In this document: in pieces, positions 43,182 to 53,221 of the stretch
Position numbering within the stretch: position 1 is the first letter of the stretch
Layout: every line of letters starts with the position of its first letter
Source of the DNA: Anaerosporobacter faecicola
GTDB lineage: Bacteria > Bacillota > Clostridia > Lachnospirales > Lachnospiraceae
DNA length: 64,000 nt
Assembly (NCBI RefSeq): GCF_012070565.1
Contig: NZ_JAAQRO010000010.1
Coordinates: 1-64,000 of the forward strand
Direction: 5' to 3'
Notes under the pieces: model-generated
What the model was told of the DNA's origin: nothing
The model's database searches: none
What the model saw: only the letters and a program-made list of their open reading frames with translations
Program-made: the position numbers and the translations under genes

Positions 43182-43880
43182 TTAATTCGCATTCCCAGTA
43201 ATGTATGGTTCATTAATTTCCATCTCAATATGTCCGCTTACATAAGCCTCACCATCTACACGAAATACAACTTTCTTACATGTAGGAAGGTTATCCAATA
43301 AGCTGTAAGAGATACATTCAAGCGTTGCTCCTTCAACTGAAGCACCCACACCTGTTACTGGTGCACTCCCTTTCATAAAGTTTACTACGACCGTATCTCC
43401 ATCTTGAGATACACTTTCAACTTCTACTTCATATGCATTTGCTTCAAAAGCTTTGATCACTTCACCAACGATCAATTCTGCAGTAACTTCCGTATCACCT
43501 GAGATATAAGCAATGGCATCTTCCGTCTCTAACGTTTCATCGTTGATCGTATAGATTGGAAGCTCTACTTGCTTCTTCTCTACTACTTCAGTACTATCTT
43601 CTTCCTTTGTTGTAGAAGCTTCCTCTTCCTCCAAATCTTCCGTTGGTTTGGCTTCCTGTGTTTCCTCTACTTCCGGTTCCTGTGTAGCTTCTCCTTCTAC
43701 CATTTCAGATTTGTTGGTTAAATCCCCATCTATCTCTTCCGTGGATGGATCTGTCGTAGAATCCACCACTTCATTTACTTGATTTGAGTTTACAACTTCG
43801 TCTTTTTTCTTACAACCTGTAACTGCTAGTACAGACAAAGATGCAATGGTGACAATTGTTAATATTTTCTTTTTTCTCAT
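43182..43880 (-). CDS. Lipoprotein with a GerMN-like C-terminal domain
   Basis: 232 residues. The signal peptide ends in the lipobox AVTGC (Cys23). A 90-residue acidic Glu/Thr/Val-rich region (about 30-110) links to a C-terminal domain of about 115 residues. The closing part (YSLLDNLPTCKKVVFRVDGEAYVSGHIEM) resembles GerMN domains, which occur in germination and spore coat or membrane proteins. The function is not certain. It lies directly upstream of the RpiR regulator (3-base gap). Confidence 0.7.
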   Translation of the reverse strand: MRKKKILTIVTIASLSVLAVTGCKKKDEVVNSNQVNEVVDSTTDPSTEEIDGDLTNKSEMVEGEATQEPEVEETQEAKPTEDLEEEEASTTKEEDSTEVVEKKQVELPIYTINDETLETEDAIAYISGDTEVTAELIVGEVIKAFEANAYEVEVESVSQDGDTVVVNFMKGSAPVTGVGASVEGATLECISYSLLDNLPTCKKVVFRVDGEAYVSGHIEMEINEPYITGNAN

Positions 43881-44031
43881 GTTTGCGCTCCTTTCTATTC
43901 ACCCCAGAATTACTTATACCCATTCGGAATAGTAATAGCAATCTCATTAACTAGTTTTACAATAAATCAAAACTATGTCATTTTTATGGTAATCCATAAG
44001 AAATTGTTCAGTAGAGCACGTCCCATGTATG

Positions 44032-45282
44032 TTATTTATAATTATCCAAGATGCAGCGACGAAGAAGATCCATTGCATATACAACTGAGCTTTCTCGTAC
44101 TTTTTGGCGATTTCCTTTGAAATGATATTCTCTTACTAACACTTTTTCATTTGCAAAACAACCAATATATACCAATCCCACCGGTTTTTCTTCTGTCCCA
44201 CCATCTGGTCCTGCAACTCCTGTTATTGCTATAGCAACATCGGAATCTGTATTAATTGCAACTCCTTTTGCCATTTCTTTTGCACATTGTTCACTTACTG
44301 CACCGTATTTTTTCAATGTATTCTTACTCACATCAAGATTTTTCTTCTTTGCCTTATTAGAATACGTAATAAAGCCTTCTTTTAACACATCGGAAGCCCC
44401 TGGTACATTCACGATCCTTCCCGTGAACAATCCTCCTGTACAAGATTCCGCAGTCGCTAGTGTCAAGTCATACTTCTTCAAAAGTTTAACGACTGTATCC
44501 TCTAGCGTTTCTTCCTCATCTGTTGTATAGATACTCTGACCAAATCTCTCTTTTAGTTCTTTTACAATCGGTTTTACCAATTTCTTTGCTTCCTCAACAG
44601 AAGGTGCACTAGCTGTAACACGCATATGCACTTCTCCGCATTTTGCATAGGTTGCGATTGTTGGATTGGTTTGTGCATCGATTAGATCTTTAATCTGTGT
44701 TTCTACCATGCTTTCACCTATTCCACATACTTTCACCATTTTGGAAAAGATCACATTTGGCTGAATGGTATTCAAATAAGGAAACACTTTTTTCTCGAAC
44801 ATTGGTTTCAATTCTTCTGGTGGTCCAGGAAGTAGGATGATTCGTTTTCCTTCTTTTGTCTCTACAATCATTCCAGGTGCTGTTCCATTATCATTATCTA
44901 GCACTTTACAACCTTCAATGATTTGTGCTTGCTTCCAATTATTATCCGGGATGACCTTATAATTACTATTCTTAAAATAATTTTCTATCCGTTTTCTTGT
45001 ATGAGAGTCCTCAACTAGAGCCATATTTTGGCTTTTTGCTACGGTTTCTTTCGTGAGATCATCCTGTGTTGGTCCAAGTCCACCAGAAAGAATGATGATA
45101 TCAGATCGTTTGCATGCCGTCTGAATCGTATCCAGTAAACGGTCTGGATTATCTCCAACCGTAACTTCGTAATATACTGTCATACCTAGTTTGGCACACT
45201 TTTGTGACAAGTACGCGGCATTGGTATTTACGATATTTCCAAGTAAGAGTTCTGTGCCTACACTAATTAATTCTACTACCAT
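44032..45282 (-). CDS. cinA: CinA-family protein (competence/damage-inducible, nicotinamide-nucleotide amidase)
   Basis: 416 residues with two domains: N-terminal MoCF-like domain (about 1-170; GTELLLGNIVNTNAAYL, SGGLGPTQDDLT and PGPPEELKPMFE) and a C-terminal amidase domain (about 255-415; TAESCTGGLFTGRIVNVPGAS and ITGVAGPDGGTEEKPVGLVYIG). Members hydrolyse NMN or ADP-ribose and salvage pyridine nucleotides. It is two bases after pgsA, so clearly in the operon rimO-pgsA-cinA. In many Firmicutes recA follows cinA; here recA lies about 18 kb away. Confidence 0.94.
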   Translation of the reverse strand: MVVELISVGTELLLGNIVNTNAAYLSQKCAKLGMTVYYEVTVGDNPDRLLDTIQTACKRSDIIILSGGLGPTQDDLTKETVAKSQNMALVEDSHTRKRIENYFKNSNYKVIPDNNWKQAQIIEGCKVLDNDNGTAPGMIVETKEGKRIILLPGPPEELKPMFEKKVFPYLNTIQPNVIFSKMVKVCGIGESMVETQIKDLIDAQTNPTIATYAKCGEVHMRVTASAPSVEEAKKLVKPIVKELKERFGQSIYTTDEEETLEDTVVKLLKKYDLTLATAESCTGGLFTGRIVNVPGASDVLKEGFITYSNKAKKKNLDVSKNTLKKYGAVSEQCAKEMAKGVAINTDSDVAIAITGVAGPDGGTEEKPVGLVYIGCFANEKVLVREYHFKGNRQKVRESSVVYAMDLLRRCILDNYK

Positions 45283-45284
45283 TC

Positions 45285-45827
45285 TTATTTGCTCCCTTCC
45301 TTAAGTACATTCTTATTCTTTATCAAATAGTCGATAAGGGATATTACTGTCAATGCTAGTGCAAGGTAAATAAAGACTTGTTCTAATGTATTAAAAAAGT
45401 CGCCATCAAAATTTACGATCAATAAGATTGACATGATCATCTGGGAAGCTGTCTTAAACTTGCCCCACCAACTTGCTGCCAATACCAGTCCGTTGTCCGA
45501 TGCGATCAAACGGAACCCACTTATGATGAATTCACGGCTAATAATGACGATAATAATCCAAGCAGGTACTAGATGCATCTGTACAAAGCAAACAAGTGCA
45601 GAACAAACCAATAGTTTATCTGCCAGTGGATCCATAAATTTACCGAAATTAGAAATCAGATTATACTTTCTTGCAATATGCCCATCCAGTGCATCTGTTA
45701 AACATGCGACTATAAATATTGCTACTGAAACATAATTGGAGTATGGTACCAGATCCGTTAATAAGAAAAATACAAATAGTGGTATCATGCAAATACGTGC
45801 AATTGTTAATTTATTAGGTAGGTTCAC
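45285..45827 (-). CDS. pgsA: CDP-diacylglycerol-glycerol-3-phosphate 3-phosphatidyltransferase
   Basis: 180 residues, membrane enzyme of phosphatidylglycerol synthesis. The CDP-alcohol phosphotransferase motif D-G-x2-A-R-x8-G-x3-D-x3-D is complete (LDGHIARKYNLISNFGKFMD, continuing to PLAD, near 46-70). There are about five membrane helices. It stands between rimO (25 bases upstream) and cinA (2 bases downstream). Confidence 0.95.
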   Translation of the reverse strand: MNLPNKLTIARICMIPLFVFFLLTDLVPYSNYVSVAIFIVACLTDALDGHIARKYNLISNFGKFMDPLADKLLVCSALVCFVQMHLVPAWIIIVIISREFIISGFRLIASDNGLVLAASWWGKFKTASQMIMSILLIVNFDGDFFNTLEQVFIYLALALTVISLIDYLIKNKNVLKEGSK

Positions 45828-45852
45828 AAAACCTCACTCCTTTCAGATTTAA

Positions 45853-47178
45853 TTACTGGATAACTTCTGCTGTTAAATCATAGTCTTTTGCACCAGTAAC
45901 TTTTACTGTCACAAAATCTCCTGATATAAATGGTTGATCTGCATTTACAAAAATGTATCCATCTATATTCGGTGCATCCATGTATGTTCTTCCAATATAT
46001 ACATTATCTTCTGGTAATCTGCCTTCGATCATAACGCGCAATTCTCTACCAACCATATTCTCTGCATGATCAAATGCAATCTCTTGTTGTAAAGACATCA
46101 ATTCATCTTTTCGAGCAACTTTTATCTCTTCATCAATTTGATCTTCCATATTCGCAGCTGGGGTATCTTCTTCTGGTGAATATGTGAATACACCCAAACG
46201 ATCAAACTCCATTTGGTCCACGAATTCAAGTAATTGTTCATGATCTTCCTGCGTTTCTCCTGGAAAACCAGTGATTAAAGTTGTACGAAGTGCAATATCT
46301 GGAATTTCACGACGTAGTTTCGTTACAATATCAATTAATTCCTGACGATTCGTACGACGTCCCATACGTTTTAAGATTGCATCAGAAGCATGTTGGATCG
46401 GCATATCAAGATAATTACAGATTTTTTCTTCTTCTTTCATTACTTGAATCAAATCATCTGTGATTTCTTCTGGATAACAATACAAGATACGGATCCACTC
46501 AATCCCTTCAATTTTACATAGTTCACGTAATAATTTATGAAGACTCTTTTCACCGTAAAGGTCAACACCATATAGAGTTGTCTCCTGTGCTACAAGCATT
46601 AATTCTTTCACACCTTGTTCCGCAAGATTTTTCGCTTCCGCTAGTAGTCTTTCCATTGGAACACTTCTGAATTTTCCACGAATCTTTGGGATAATACAAT
46701 ACGTACAGTGTTTGTCACAGCCTTCCGCTATTTTAAGGTAAGAATAATATCCGCCTGTTGTTAAGACACGCTTGCTATCAACTTCTGGAGATACATCAAT
46801 GTCTTCAAAAACTTCTGTTGTCTTTCCTTCTAATGCTTCTTCTATTACTTTTACAATATTCTCATAGCTGGATGTACCTACTACAGCATCTACTTCTGGG
46901 ATTTCATCCTGAATTTCTTTTTTGTATCTCTGTGCCAGACAACCTGTAACAATCAGTGCTTTTAAATTTGCAGTTTTCTTAAGTTCTGCCATTTCAAGAA
47001 TCGTTGTGATACTTTCTTCTTTTGCATCATTAATGAAACAACATGTATTTACAACGATAATATCTGCCTCGTTCTCATCATTCGTGATGATATAGCCCTT
47101 TTGGTTAATTAATCCTAACATCACTTCACTGTCTACGAGGTTTTTATCGCAACCTAACGATATAAATAATATATGCAT
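45853..47178 (-). CDS. rimO: Ribosomal protein S12 methylthiotransferase RimO
   Basis: Radical SAM enzyme that adds a methylthio group to Asp of ribosomal protein S12. 441 residues: UPF0004 N-terminal domain with three cysteines (SLGCDKNLVDSE, NTCCF and VTGCLAQRY), radical SAM core with CX3CX2C (CDKHCTYC), and a C-terminal TRAM domain. The absence of an AcP/KIPKLR loop and the DKNLVDSE signature separate it from MiaB. The ATG at 47178 has AAGGAG 7 bases upstream; upstream in-frame codons to 47205 lack homology. First gene of rimO-pgsA-cinA. Confidence 0.95.
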   Translation of the reverse strand: MHILFISLGCDKNLVDSEVMLGLINQKGYIITNDENEADIIVVNTCCFINDAKEESITTILEMAELKKTANLKALIVTGCLAQRYKKEIQDEIPEVDAVVGTSSYENIVKVIEEALEGKTTEVFEDIDVSPEVDSKRVLTTGGYYSYLKIAEGCDKHCTYCIIPKIRGKFRSVPMERLLAEAKNLAEQGVKELMLVAQETTLYGVDLYGEKSLHKLLRELCKIEGIEWIRILYCYPEEITDDLIQVMKEEEKICNYLDMPIQHASDAILKRMGRRTNRQELIDIVTKLRREIPDIALRTTLITGFPGETQEDHEQLLEFVDQMEFDRLGVFTYSPEEDTPAANMEDQIDEEIKVARKDELMSLQQEIAFDHAENMVGRELRVMIEGRLPEDNVYIGRTYMDAPNIDGYIFVNADQPFISGDFVTVKVTGAKDYDLTAEVIQ

Positions 47179-47393
47179 TCTAAATCTCCTTCTATTTCTC
47201 TTCAATGAAACATGTATATAATAACAGTTTTTTTCAAAAAATGAAACACCAAATTTGCTGTTTATAAAAATTATAGATTTTTCATACCTTTTTTATTGAC
47301 TTTTCAATAGATCTCGCTAATATTAATGGTAGAGTTGCGTAAAATCCAATAAAACGCATACAACGATCAATAACAAACTATTGGAGGACGTCT

Positions 47394-49043
47394 ATGAAAA
47401 AATCGAAAAACATTATTCTAGTTTCCCTACTTGTACTGCTTGTAGGGTTTGTTTATTACTATATTGCCCTTCCACCGATCAATATTCATGCAAGAGGATT
47501 TTGGTACTTTATTATCAGTGTAATGGCAATCGTTACTGTCATTTGCTTAATCACAACAGTTGTAAATAATGTTCGTACACACGGGCATACACGGGGCATT
47601 CAAGATGTTGTTATCAACGCCTCAGATTTTAAAAGCAAACGAGTTTTACTCTCTTTTTGTGCAACCATTTTCGTAATACTCGTCTTTATTATAGGAAGTG
47701 TTCTTTCCTCTCCTATTGTAAATGCTTCAAAATATCAGAAATTGATTCAAATTGAGACCAGAGATTTCTTAACGGATGTAGAGGAGATCTCCTACAACGA
47801 GATTCCCTTACTAGATAAAGATTCGGCTACTCTACTAGGTTCTCGTAAAATGGGTAGTATGGTAGAATATGTATCCCAATTTGAAGTTAGTAATGCATAT
47901 ACACAGATTAATTACAACAACTCACCTGTTCGTGTAACTCCTCTTGACTACGGCAGCTTCTTCAAATGGATTAGTAATCGTTCGGAAGGCATACCTGCCT
48001 ATATTCGTATCGACATGGCGACACAGAATGTAGAATGTATTAAATTGGATAAAGGTATCCGGTATTCCAAATCCGACCATTTTGGTCGTAATCTGTATCG
48101 TTATCTTCGATTCAAATATCCAACTTACATCTTTGATGATCCAAGTTTTGAAATTGATGATAATGGTACTCCTTACTGGATTTGTCCTGTCAAAGATTAC
48201 ACCATTGGATTATTCGGTGGTGAAACCATATCCCGTGTCGTTTTGGTTAATGCAATTACAGGAGAACATACGAATTATAAAATTAACGAAGTACCAAATT
48301 GGGTCGATCATGTATATTCTGCCGACCTGCTAATCAGCTATTACGATTATTACGGTACATTAAAACATGGGTATTGGAACACGTTATTCAGTCAGAAAGA
48401 TTGTTTAAAAACAACAGATGGGTACAATTATATCGCTCTTGATGATGATGTTTGGGTATATACAGGAGTTACAAGTGTAGGTGGAGACGAATCGAATGTT
48501 GGTTTCGTCCTAATGAATCAACGAACAGCGGAAACTAGGTACTATTCTGTTGCAGGTGCAGAAGAGTATTCTGCTATGTCATCTGCAGAAGGGCAAGTAC
48601 AGAATCTTGGATATAAAGCAACTTTCCCTCTGCTCTTGAATATTAACAATGAGCCAACGTATTTTATTGCATTAAAAGATGATGCTGGTTTGGTTAAGAA
48701 ATACGCCATGGTCAACATATCCAAATATCAGATTGTTGCCATAGGAGATAGTGCCTTAGAATGTGAAAAGACGTATAATACCCTTCTTCGTTCAACCGGT
48801 ATTACGGTAACCGACGAATCACAACTTAAGTCGATAACTGGACAGATTACGAAAATTGCACAAGCCGTGATCGATGGAAATTCCCATTTTTATGTTAAGT
48901 TAAGCACTTCTACAGATATATTCGATGTCTCCATTGCGAACCTAATTGACATGATGAAATATGATGTAGGAAGTACCATCACCTTCACTTATACGGAAGG
49001 AAGTGATTGTAATACCGTTGCAGCCATTGGCAATGTAAAATAA
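47394..49043 (+). CDS. Membrane protein of unknown function with large extracellular domain
   Basis: 549 residues. Three membrane segments (about 8-27, 37-58, 85-106) are followed by a 440-residue domain without any membrane segment. This part has many aromatic and Asp/Asn residues and looks beta-rich, possibly outside the membrane. I recognise no motif. Long proteins of this kind are conserved in Lachnospiraceae-type genomes without a known role. CTATTGGAGGACGTCT precedes the ATG; a terminator follows. Monocistronic and divergent from rimO. Confidence 0.65.
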   Translation: MKKSKNIILVSLLVLLVGFVYYYIALPPINIHARGFWYFIISVMAIVTVICLITTVVNNVRTHGHTRGIQDVVINASDFKSKRVLLSFCATIFVILVFIIGSVLSSPIVNASKYQKLIQIETRDFLTDVEEISYNEIPLLDKDSATLLGSRKMGSMVEYVSQFEVSNAYTQINYNNSPVRVTPLDYGSFFKWISNRSEGIPAYIRIDMATQNVECIKLDKGIRYSKSDHFGRNLYRYLRFKYPTYIFDDPSFEIDDNGTPYWICPVKDYTIGLFGGETISRVVLVNAITGEHTNYKINEVPNWVDHVYSADLLISYYDYYGTLKHGYWNTLFSQKDCLKTTDGYNYIALDDDVWVYTGVTSVGGDESNVGFVLMNQRTAETRYYSVAGAEEYSAMSSAEGQVQNLGYKATFPLLLNINNEPTYFIALKDDAGLVKKYAMVNISKYQIVAIGDSALECEKTYNTLLRSTGITVTDESQLKSITGQITKIAQAVIDGNSHFYVKLSTSTDIFDVSIANLIDMMKYDVGSTITFTYTEGSDCNTVAAIGNVK

Positions 49044-49069
49044 TGAATCCTATCATTCCTATATAAACA

Positions 49070-49127
49070 AAAAGACAAGACACATTTGTTTGTGAATCTC
49101 ACATCACTTCAATATGTCTTGTCTTTT
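49070..49127 (+). terminator. Terminator of the unknown membrane protein gene
   Basis: 13-bp stem AAAAGACAAGACA (49070-49082) / TGTCTTGTCTTTT (49115-49127), 27 bases after the stop. T-rich on the plus strand and A-rich before the left arm, so it may work in both directions. Confidence 0.82.
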
Positions 49128-49192
49128 ATCATATTAAACTATATTTTATTATAGTTATACATGTAGTACTCGTACAATACGTGTACTCTATG

Positions 49193-49726
49193 TTATTTTT
49201 TCACTAATTCCTTATATCTTCCCACAAAGGAATCCTTTAAGAATTTCTGAATGCATCTTACGTCTTTCTTCTTATTTAAAGAACGGTATCCACATTCAAG
49301 ATTCATGCGAACTCGTTTCATTGCACGATTATGATTAACCGTTGTAACAAGAACTCCTTGGCTAAAAATTAATTCCATAACTTCTTCATAATGATAGCAT
49401 GGTAAAGGTTCTACTATTGTCGTATCATCATTCATAACAACATTTCGTCCAATTACTACAGAACCTGTATACATATTACCTAGCGGTAATTCATTTTCCT
49501 TCTGGCTGTCGCTCTTTAACACTGCACGATATCCATTCATACATAGAATTTCACACATACGAAGATACAGATGATACTCTTTCACTTCAAACTGACAATG
49601 ATAATTCAAGTGGATCTGATCCAGTCCAAAAACATTATGGTCGAGTTCTTCTATGGCTATATCTGCTTCATTCTCCATCATCAATACATTATATTCCTGA
49701 TTTCGAAACACTAATTCTGCTTTCAT
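49193..49726 (-). CDS. Conserved protein of unknown function
   Basis: 177 residues, no signal peptide or membrane segment. The C-terminal third is the most characteristic (VTTVNHNRAMKRVRMNLECGYRSLNKKKDVRCIQKF). It may be the family catalogued as DUF6145, but I cannot confirm that. The ATG has a GGAGGCGGTTCA site upstream (CGCCTCC on the plus strand). It follows folD by 37 bases on the same strand and is probably co-transcribed. Confidence 0.6.
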   Translation of the reverse strand: MKAELVFRNQEYNVLMMENEADIAIEELDHNVFGLDQIHLNYHCQFEVKEYHLYLRMCEILCMNGYRAVLKSDSQKENELPLGNMYTGSVVIGRNVVMNDDTTIVEPLPCYHYEEVMELIFSQGVLVTTVNHNRAMKRVRMNLECGYRSLNKKKDVRCIQKFLKDSFVGRYKELVKK

Positions 49727-49763
49727 TGAACCGCCTCCTCTTCCTACTGCTCATTTCTGATAC

Positions 49764-50612
49764 TTATTGGTTCTGAATTGTAACTGATTCCATGCAATTA
49801 TTCATTAACATTGCTATTGTCATCGGTCCAACTCCACCTGGCACAGGTGTGATTGCGCTCACTTTTCCTTCAACAGAGTCAAAATCTACATCGCCACATA
49901 ATTTATTATTCTCGTCACGATGGATTCCAACATCAATTACCACTGCACCTTCCTTTACATAGTCACTCGTGATAAATCTTGGTTTACCTAATGCAACAAT
50001 TAGAATATCAGCTCGTCTCGTTACCTCTTGTAAGTTTTTTGTTTTTGAGTGACAGATCGTTACTGTGGCATTCTCACGAAGCATCAACATTGCCATTGGT
50101 TTTCCAACAATATTACTACGACCTAAGACTACACATTCTTTTCCCTCAATCTCAATATTGGAGCGCTTTAATAATTGTATTACGCCAGCAGGTGTACAAG
50201 ACACAAATCCCTTTTGACCGATGGATAAAGCTCCAACGCTCTGTGGATGAAAACCGTCAACATCCTTTTCTGGTGCTATTGTCTTTATTACCAGATCCTC
50301 ATTAATGTGTTTTGGTAATGGTAATTGAACTAGAATTCCATTCACGTCTTTCCGTTCATTTAGTTCTTTAATCGTATCTAATAAAGCTTCTTGCGTCGTT
50401 TCTTCAGGTAATTCATAAGAGAGGGAGCGAATCCCAACGAATTCACAAGCCTTTTTCTTATTCCCAACATAAACTGTTGATGCAGGATCATTTCCAACTT
50501 GTATCACCGCTAATGTTACTTCTATTCCTTCTTTTTTATATGCTTCTGCTTTTTCTTTTAATTCCTCTTTTATCTCTAATGATATTGCTTTTCCATCGAT
50601 AATTTGAGCCAT
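49764..50612 (-). CDS. folD: Bifunctional methylenetetrahydrofolate dehydrogenase / cyclohydrolase FolD
   Basis: 282 residues. It oxidises 5,10-methylene-THF and hydrolyses methenyl-THF, in one-carbon metabolism. Signatures: DPAS-x-Y-V-x-x-K-x-KAC with the catalytic Lys (YVGNKKKACEFVGI), LPLPKHI, VDGFHP, GRSNIVGKPMAMLM and PVPGGVGPMT. The ATG at 50612 has GAGGAGG 8 bases upstream; the open frame to 50702 adds 30 residues without homology. It precedes the DUF6145-like gene. Confidence 0.96.
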   Translation of the reverse strand: MAQIIDGKAISLEIKEELKEKAEAYKKEGIEVTLAVIQVGNDPASTVYVGNKKKACEFVGIRSLSYELPEETTQEALLDTIKELNERKDVNGILVQLPLPKHINEDLVIKTIAPEKDVDGFHPQSVGALSIGQKGFVSCTPAGVIQLLKRSNIEIEGKECVVLGRSNIVGKPMAMLMLRENATVTICHSKTKNLQEVTRRADILIVALGKPRFITSDYVKEGAVVIDVGIHRDENNKLCGDVDFDSVEGKVSAITPVPGGVGPMTIAMLMNNCMESVTIQNQ

Positions 50613-50771
50613 TATACTTCCTCCTCTGGTTATATTTCGAATATTCGGATTACAAGAATGCCTTACACATGCAACCCATCGTCTAATTAGGATTGGTTTC
50701 AATAAATAATTTTACCCAACATCATTTTATCTCATTTTATATTGTTTTCCTAGTATGAATTTTAGTTTCTT

Positions 50772-51548
50772 TTATGTAAAAGATTTTGCTATTAAAAATT
50801 GTAATAATTCTTTATTCGTCTCGTCATTAATCTTTTGTTCATGCCAATCTTTGACTCGCAACAATGTATCAGGGCATTCCCCACATATATCAATACCTAA
50901 CACCTCTTCTTTATCGAGAATAAGGGATAATAATTTTTTCAGCTCCTCAATTGAAAAAATTCCCTGATCCCAATCCGTTATAGCAGAATCGTTATTCAAC
51001 AAATCCTTATCAATCGATATATAGACCGGTTCTTTCACATATTCCCTAGCGAAAGCCTTCCACCCCTCCTCGTGTTGCAACTTTTCTTGACTATAGACAT
51101 GGACACGATTCCGATATGATACCGCAACATTCTGGAGCAACTTCTCTTCAGCACCAACTAAAATTACACGTTGTAGATTCGGATTGGTATCCAAGGCTGC
51201 TTTCACCCAACACCCACAGGAAAGCAAATTAGAGAACAAAGATGGTTGCATATCCGGATGATGGTCAAACACAATTAACGAGAATGGTATGTATATACGG
51301 TCTGTCCAGATTTTACTTACATAATGAAAATTTCCCGAATCAATAAAGTGTATCCCTTCTACAGGAAGCATTGCAATTTGTTTCTCAATCTTTGAAACCG
51401 CAGTTTCATCACAATATCCATAAGTACCATTAATTTCTTTGCAATCTACCCATATATGCGGAAACGATTCATAAAAATGTTCCCTTTGATATACATCTGT
51501 AAAATTCATAATTACAATCTCATCAATACTTCGTTTTGTTCCATTCAT
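50772..51548 (-). CDS. Arginase-fold (ureohydrolase superfamily) protein
   Basis: 258 residues. The manganese-ligand motifs of the arginase superfamily are recognisable: IDSGNFHYVS (His), FDHHPDMQ (Asp-x-His-x-Asp, about 89-93) and SIDKDLLNNDSAITDWDQG (Asp-x-Asp). The sequence is divergent from true arginase, agmatinase and formiminoglutamase, so the substrate is open; no arginine genes adjoin. Its cysteine-rich middle (LLSCGCW) is unusual. The start at 51548 has only a weak ribosome site (GAGGCGAAAGTAGCAA); an ATG at 51509 is another option. Lone gene with a 69-base gap to the next. Confidence 0.7.
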   Translation of the reverse strand: MNGTKRSIDEIVIMNFTDVYQREHFYESFPHIWVDCKEINGTYGYCDETAVSKIEKQIAMLPVEGIHFIDSGNFHYVSKIWTDRIYIPFSLIVFDHHPDMQPSLFSNLLSCGCWVKAALDTNPNLQRVILVGAEEKLLQNVAVSYRNRVHVYSQEKLQHEEGWKAFAREYVKEPVYISIDKDLLNNDSAITDWDQGIFSIEELKKLLSLILDKEEVLGIDICGECPDTLLRVKDWHEQKINDETNKELLQFLIAKSFT

Positions 51549-51730
51549 TTGCTACTTTCGCCTCTTTCATTTGTACCAATTAAGCAAATTATTCTAGTTC
51601 TTACTCAAACTTCACCGTTCAATTGCTGCCAAAAACCTATCATATAAAAGCGTTTTCAGCAATTAATATATCGAAACGTCTATTGAAATGTGCATATTTA
51701 TTTATGTCGAGTTTTCTGGCTTTCATCAAC

Positions 51731-52990
51731 TTATAAATCCATATCACTGCTAAACCAAAATGCTGGATATGCTGCTATATTCTGATCCGTTGCTAATCTT
51801 CCATATTCATTAAGCACTGTTCCATTATATACAGAAGTTGCTTGTTGCAAGCCTCCCGGTGTACGTAGCCAAGCCATTCTCTTGATACAACTAGAAAGAA
51901 TTTCTTCGTAACGTTCCACTTCCTCCTTACTTAAAAGAAAGATCTTATCCTGTGTAGTGTTCCCTCCTTTTGTCTGATAAAGCATATTATCCTCTGTAAT
52001 TACTTCTTTCCTTGTAATACGGGATTGTTCTTCTTCCGTAAATGTCTCTTGTATGAATGTCGTATTAAGATCATGACGGATCTGAGATTCTTCCCATGTC
52101 ATATCTTGTGCGACTGTCGCATATGGAATATTCTTAATTGCTTTTTTCTTAATACATAATACCTCATTTGCTTGTTTATCCAATATGATCCATGTTGCAT
52201 CTCCTATTGGTATCTCATCGCCCACTTGTGCGTTTTGAATCAACTTGTCCTCTACCACTAATAACCGTTGTGCACTATCTCTGTACGATACACAAGCATA
52301 ATAGAGTTCTTGTGCCTCTTCTAGATTTCCTCTCTCTTGCATCCTTTTCGCTTGGTTGTATATAGCTTCCTTATAACGCGCTTTCGAATCCTTGTACTTT
52401 CCTAATCCATCATATAGATCCGCTGCCTTTGCGTACCAAGTTATCTTATTACAAACACGAGCTACTGTGTATTGTCCAATATTTGTCTTAAAAAGTGCAA
52501 AAATAAGAATGATAATTGCTACATAGCTCCAATGTCTTAATGATGAAATTCGATCTTTTCTCTTTGTCTTTTTCAAGATCATATCACATTGCTGAACCCG
52601 ATCTGGACTATCCTTATACTCTTTTAACTTTGTAAAGGATTTCTTAACATTTTCAAAATCAGCCTCTGTTTTCGCCCGTTCCATCTGTTCACAATAAAAT
52701 GTATATTGTGCAAGCTTATAGTCTTTTTGTGTTTTCTTTTGTAAATCCGTGCATTTCTTAACATAATCTTTGCTCTCTTTGTAATCATTTTTCTCTTTAA
52801 AGAAACGCACCAAATCTTTACAAAGTTCAATCTTTGATTTAGAAGCATCCATACATGACATGCTTTTTAGCAAACGTACCTTTTTATTATACTGTTCTTC
52901 TTGCAGTCTATCCTCTTCTGAAAGTTCCACGTCTTCCATAGGGCAGTCTTTCTTTGTTTCATATGATTCTTCTACCATATTCTTATCCAT
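51731..52990 (-). CDS. Membrane protein with helical repeat region and DUF6273-like domain
   Basis: 419 residues. The N-terminal 150 residues are highly charged and helical, with repeated patterns like YKESKDYVKKC and LKEYKDSPDRVQQC that resemble tetratricopeptide-like repeats. A single membrane segment lies at about 164-183. Beyond it are further repeats (YDGLGKYKDSKARYKEA and LYYACVSYRDSAQR), and the C-terminal 150 residues (about 270-419: DATWIILDKQ, TWEESQIRHDLNTTF) resemble DUF6273, a domain frequent in Lachnospiraceae-type genomes. The function of the domain is unknown. Divergent from the flagellin gene. Confidence 0.62.
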   Translation of the reverse strand: MDKNMVEESYETKKDCPMEDVELSEEDRLQEEQYNKKVRLLKSMSCMDASKSKIELCKDLVRFFKEKNDYKESKDYVKKCTDLQKKTQKDYKLAQYTFYCEQMERAKTEADFENVKKSFTKLKEYKDSPDRVQQCDMILKKTKRKDRISSLRHWSYVAIIILIFALFKTNIGQYTVARVCNKITWYAKAADLYDGLGKYKDSKARYKEAIYNQAKRMQERGNLEEAQELYYACVSYRDSAQRLLVVEDKLIQNAQVGDEIPIGDATWIILDKQANEVLCIKKKAIKNIPYATVAQDMTWEESQIRHDLNTTFIQETFTEEEQSRITRKEVITEDNMLYQTKGGNTTQDKIFLLSKEEVERYEEILSSCIKRMAWLRTPGGLQQATSVYNGTVLNEYGRLATDQNIAAYPAFWFSSDMDL

Positions 52991-53136
52991 ATAGCACCTC
53001 TATTCATTATTTTTACTCTTTTGGTAATTAGCCCGCTTCTGCTAATCATACCTATAAGAATTATACCTTTTCATCCTATTATGTCAATCGCAAGTAATAC
53101 AAGAACAAATACCATTCTTGTATTTTCTTTCTCTTG

Positions 53137-53164
53137 TAAACATTTCAAAGTATTTAGCCGATAC
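53137..53164 (+). promoter_or_regulatory. Sigma-D (sigma-28) promoter of the flagellin gene
   Basis: TAAA (53137-53140), a 16-base spacer, GCCGATAC (53157-53164). This matches the motility sigma factor consensus TAAA-N15/16-GCCGATAA at all key positions. Transcription would start near 53171, 50 bases before the start codon. Confidence 0.85.
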
Positions 53165-53221
53165 AGTAAATAGGTAATTGTATCTACTCGTATATTACCA
53201 AATGATACAAGGAGGTTTTAT

